Positions 6,219 to 6,783 of a stretch of 6,783 bases of DNA are shown here, one piece after another. Position 1 is the first letter of the stretch, and each line of letters starts with the position of its first letter. The stretch is taken from contig JAEVYS010000065.1 in assembly GCA_023392635.1 (NCBI GenBank), positions 1-6,783 on the forward strand, given 5' to 3'. This DNA is from Actinomycetes bacterium. GTDB lineage: Bacteria > Actinomycetota > Actinomycetes > Propionibacteriales > Propionibacteriaceae. Position numbers and translations under genes: made by a program. Under the pieces are notes generated by a model, which saw nothing but the letters and a program-made list of their open reading frames with translations, was not told the origin of the DNA and ran no database searches.

Positions 6219-6555
6219 CCGAGTGACTCCGCAACGTTGATCGGGAACGCCGGCATAGCTGGCCCATGCCTCGGAGACCATCGCAGATGCCCAAGGTGGA
6301 CCGCCCACCCCGGGTTGCCCTGGCGTGATCGACTTGCCGGTCCGCTGGCTCTGTCGTGAGAAGCTGATCTTCAGGATACGACCGTGACGCGATCATCTGC
6401 GGCCGCTTCGGCCCCAGACCGGAGGCTGGCTGCTTCGGGTCCGAAGCACGAGCTTCGGTCGGGCACGGGCCGCTCGCAGCTGGGCAGCTCCAACGGTAAG
6501 CGGCGCTGCCTGATGTCGTGATGAACCACGGTATCGCCGTTGCGGAAAAAATCGG
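6219..6555. other. Intergenic region upstream of the lipoprotein gene
   Basis: These 337 bases lie between the end of the partial hydrolase gene and the lipoprotein start, both on the minus strand. I find no convincing coding frame. The heptamer GCTTCGG occurs at 6405, 6432 and 6452, with its complement at 6441, giving the hairpins listed separately. A promoter for the lipoprotein-racemase pair is expected here, but I cannot point to good -35/-10 boxes. A run of six A (6546-6551, T on the minus strand) follows the hydrolase stop without a strong preceding stem. Confidence 0.5.
6431..6458. repeat. Two overlapping, mutually exclusive hairpins
   Basis: TGCTTCG (6431-6437) pairs with CGAAGCA (6442-6448) around a four-base loop. 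The same middle arm extended to CCGAAGC (6441-6447) pairs equally well with GCTTCGG (6452-6458) around ACGA. An outer pair, GACCG (6417-6421) with CGGTC (6456-6460), could enclose the set. There is no T-run, so it is not a standard intrinsic terminator; a REP-like element or a folded transcript end or leader is possible. Confidence 0.55.
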
Positions 6556-6783
6556 TTAGCGGGATGCTGTGCCCGGGCGCAACTCGACGTCAGGTGCCGG
6601 CGTAAGCCGTCCGGATTTAACCCACTCGAGCACCAGCGGCTGATAGCTGGCCGCGTAGCTCAGCCTCGTGCGGTTGCCGTCCTTGTCCTCGCTGAAGCGA
6701 ACAATGCCGTGCGTGGCGTCGGGGTAGACCGCGACGTCGAGCTTCGGATGATCTTTCTGCAGGTCGGCCAGGATCGCCTGCGT
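6556..6783 (-). CDS. Alpha/beta-hydrolase, C-terminal fragment (runs off the window)
   Basis: An open frame from the window edge to a TAA at 6556-6558 encodes 75 residues; the start lies beyond 6783. It begins TQAILADLQKDHPKLDVAVY and continues PDATHGIVRF. A strand followed by a D-x-x-H-G turn is the usual setting of the catalytic His in alpha/beta-hydrolases (His25 of the fragment), as in dienelactone-hydrolase- and S9-like enzymes. After it come a charged insert (SEDKDGNRTR) and a helix ending YQPLVLEWVKSGRL, which fits the last helix of the fold. The nucleophile and acid lie outside the window, so esterase, lactonase or peptidase cannot be told apart. It is separated from the lipoprotein gene by 337 bases and is probably a different transcription unit. 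Confidence 0.75.
   Translation of the reverse strand, partial: TQAILADLQKDHPKLDVAVYPDATHGIVRFSEDKDGNRTRLSYAASYQPLVLEWVKSGRLTPAPDVELRPGTASR

Noticed and set aside
6546..6590. T6 run on the minus strand after the partial hydrolase as an intrinsic terminator
   Set aside because: Only a 4-bp CGGG/CCCG stem with an eight-base loop precedes it, with a further eight-base gap before the T-run, which is too weak to call.

Overview
The window is GC-rich, dense bacterial DNA with exported proteins typical of a Gram-negative: a twin-arginine-like signal, a secreted S9 peptidase and a lipoprotein. Base composition and protein style suggest an alphaproteobacterium, perhaps a sphingomonad. That placement is an inference from style, with no marker gene to support it. 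No rRNA, intact tRNA, transposase, phage gene or CRISPR array is visible.

Left region (about 12-4674). Three genes on the minus strand read leftwards from about 3637: a cytosolic DJ-1/PfpI protein of the isonitrile-hydratase type, a secreted S9 prolyl-oligopeptidase-family peptidase with a TTG start, and a second DJ-1/PfpI protein with a Tat/Sec-like export signal. The last two are 12 bases apart and almost certainly co-transcribed. The first lies 71 bases upstream of the peptidase. Divergent from this set, across an 86-base gap with two perfect inverted repeats, is a GlxA-type regulator that fuses a DJ-1/PfpI sensor domain to an AraC DNA-binding domain. Three DJ-1/PfpI domains therefore surround one secreted peptidase. 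I infer that the regulator senses a small molecule related to the enzymes' substrate and controls the operon. The substrate cannot be read from the sequence.

Middle (4675-4995). This is a 321-base convergent gap with no credible gene. It holds only a faint tRNA/tmRNA 3'-end-like stretch and no clear terminator.

Right region (4996-6783, all minus strand). A small lipoprotein of unknown function overlaps an aspartate/glutamate-racemase-family gene by an ATGA junction. The racemase homologue has Ala where the N-terminal catalytic Cys is expected and keeps the C-terminal Cys. Upstream is a 337-base non-coding stretch with two mutually exclusive hairpins. Beyond it is the C-terminal end of an alpha/beta-hydrolase that runs off the window.

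The best candidate for something not yet described is the DJ-1/S9/GlxA-like module. The one-cysteine racemase homologue tied to a lipoprotein comes second.
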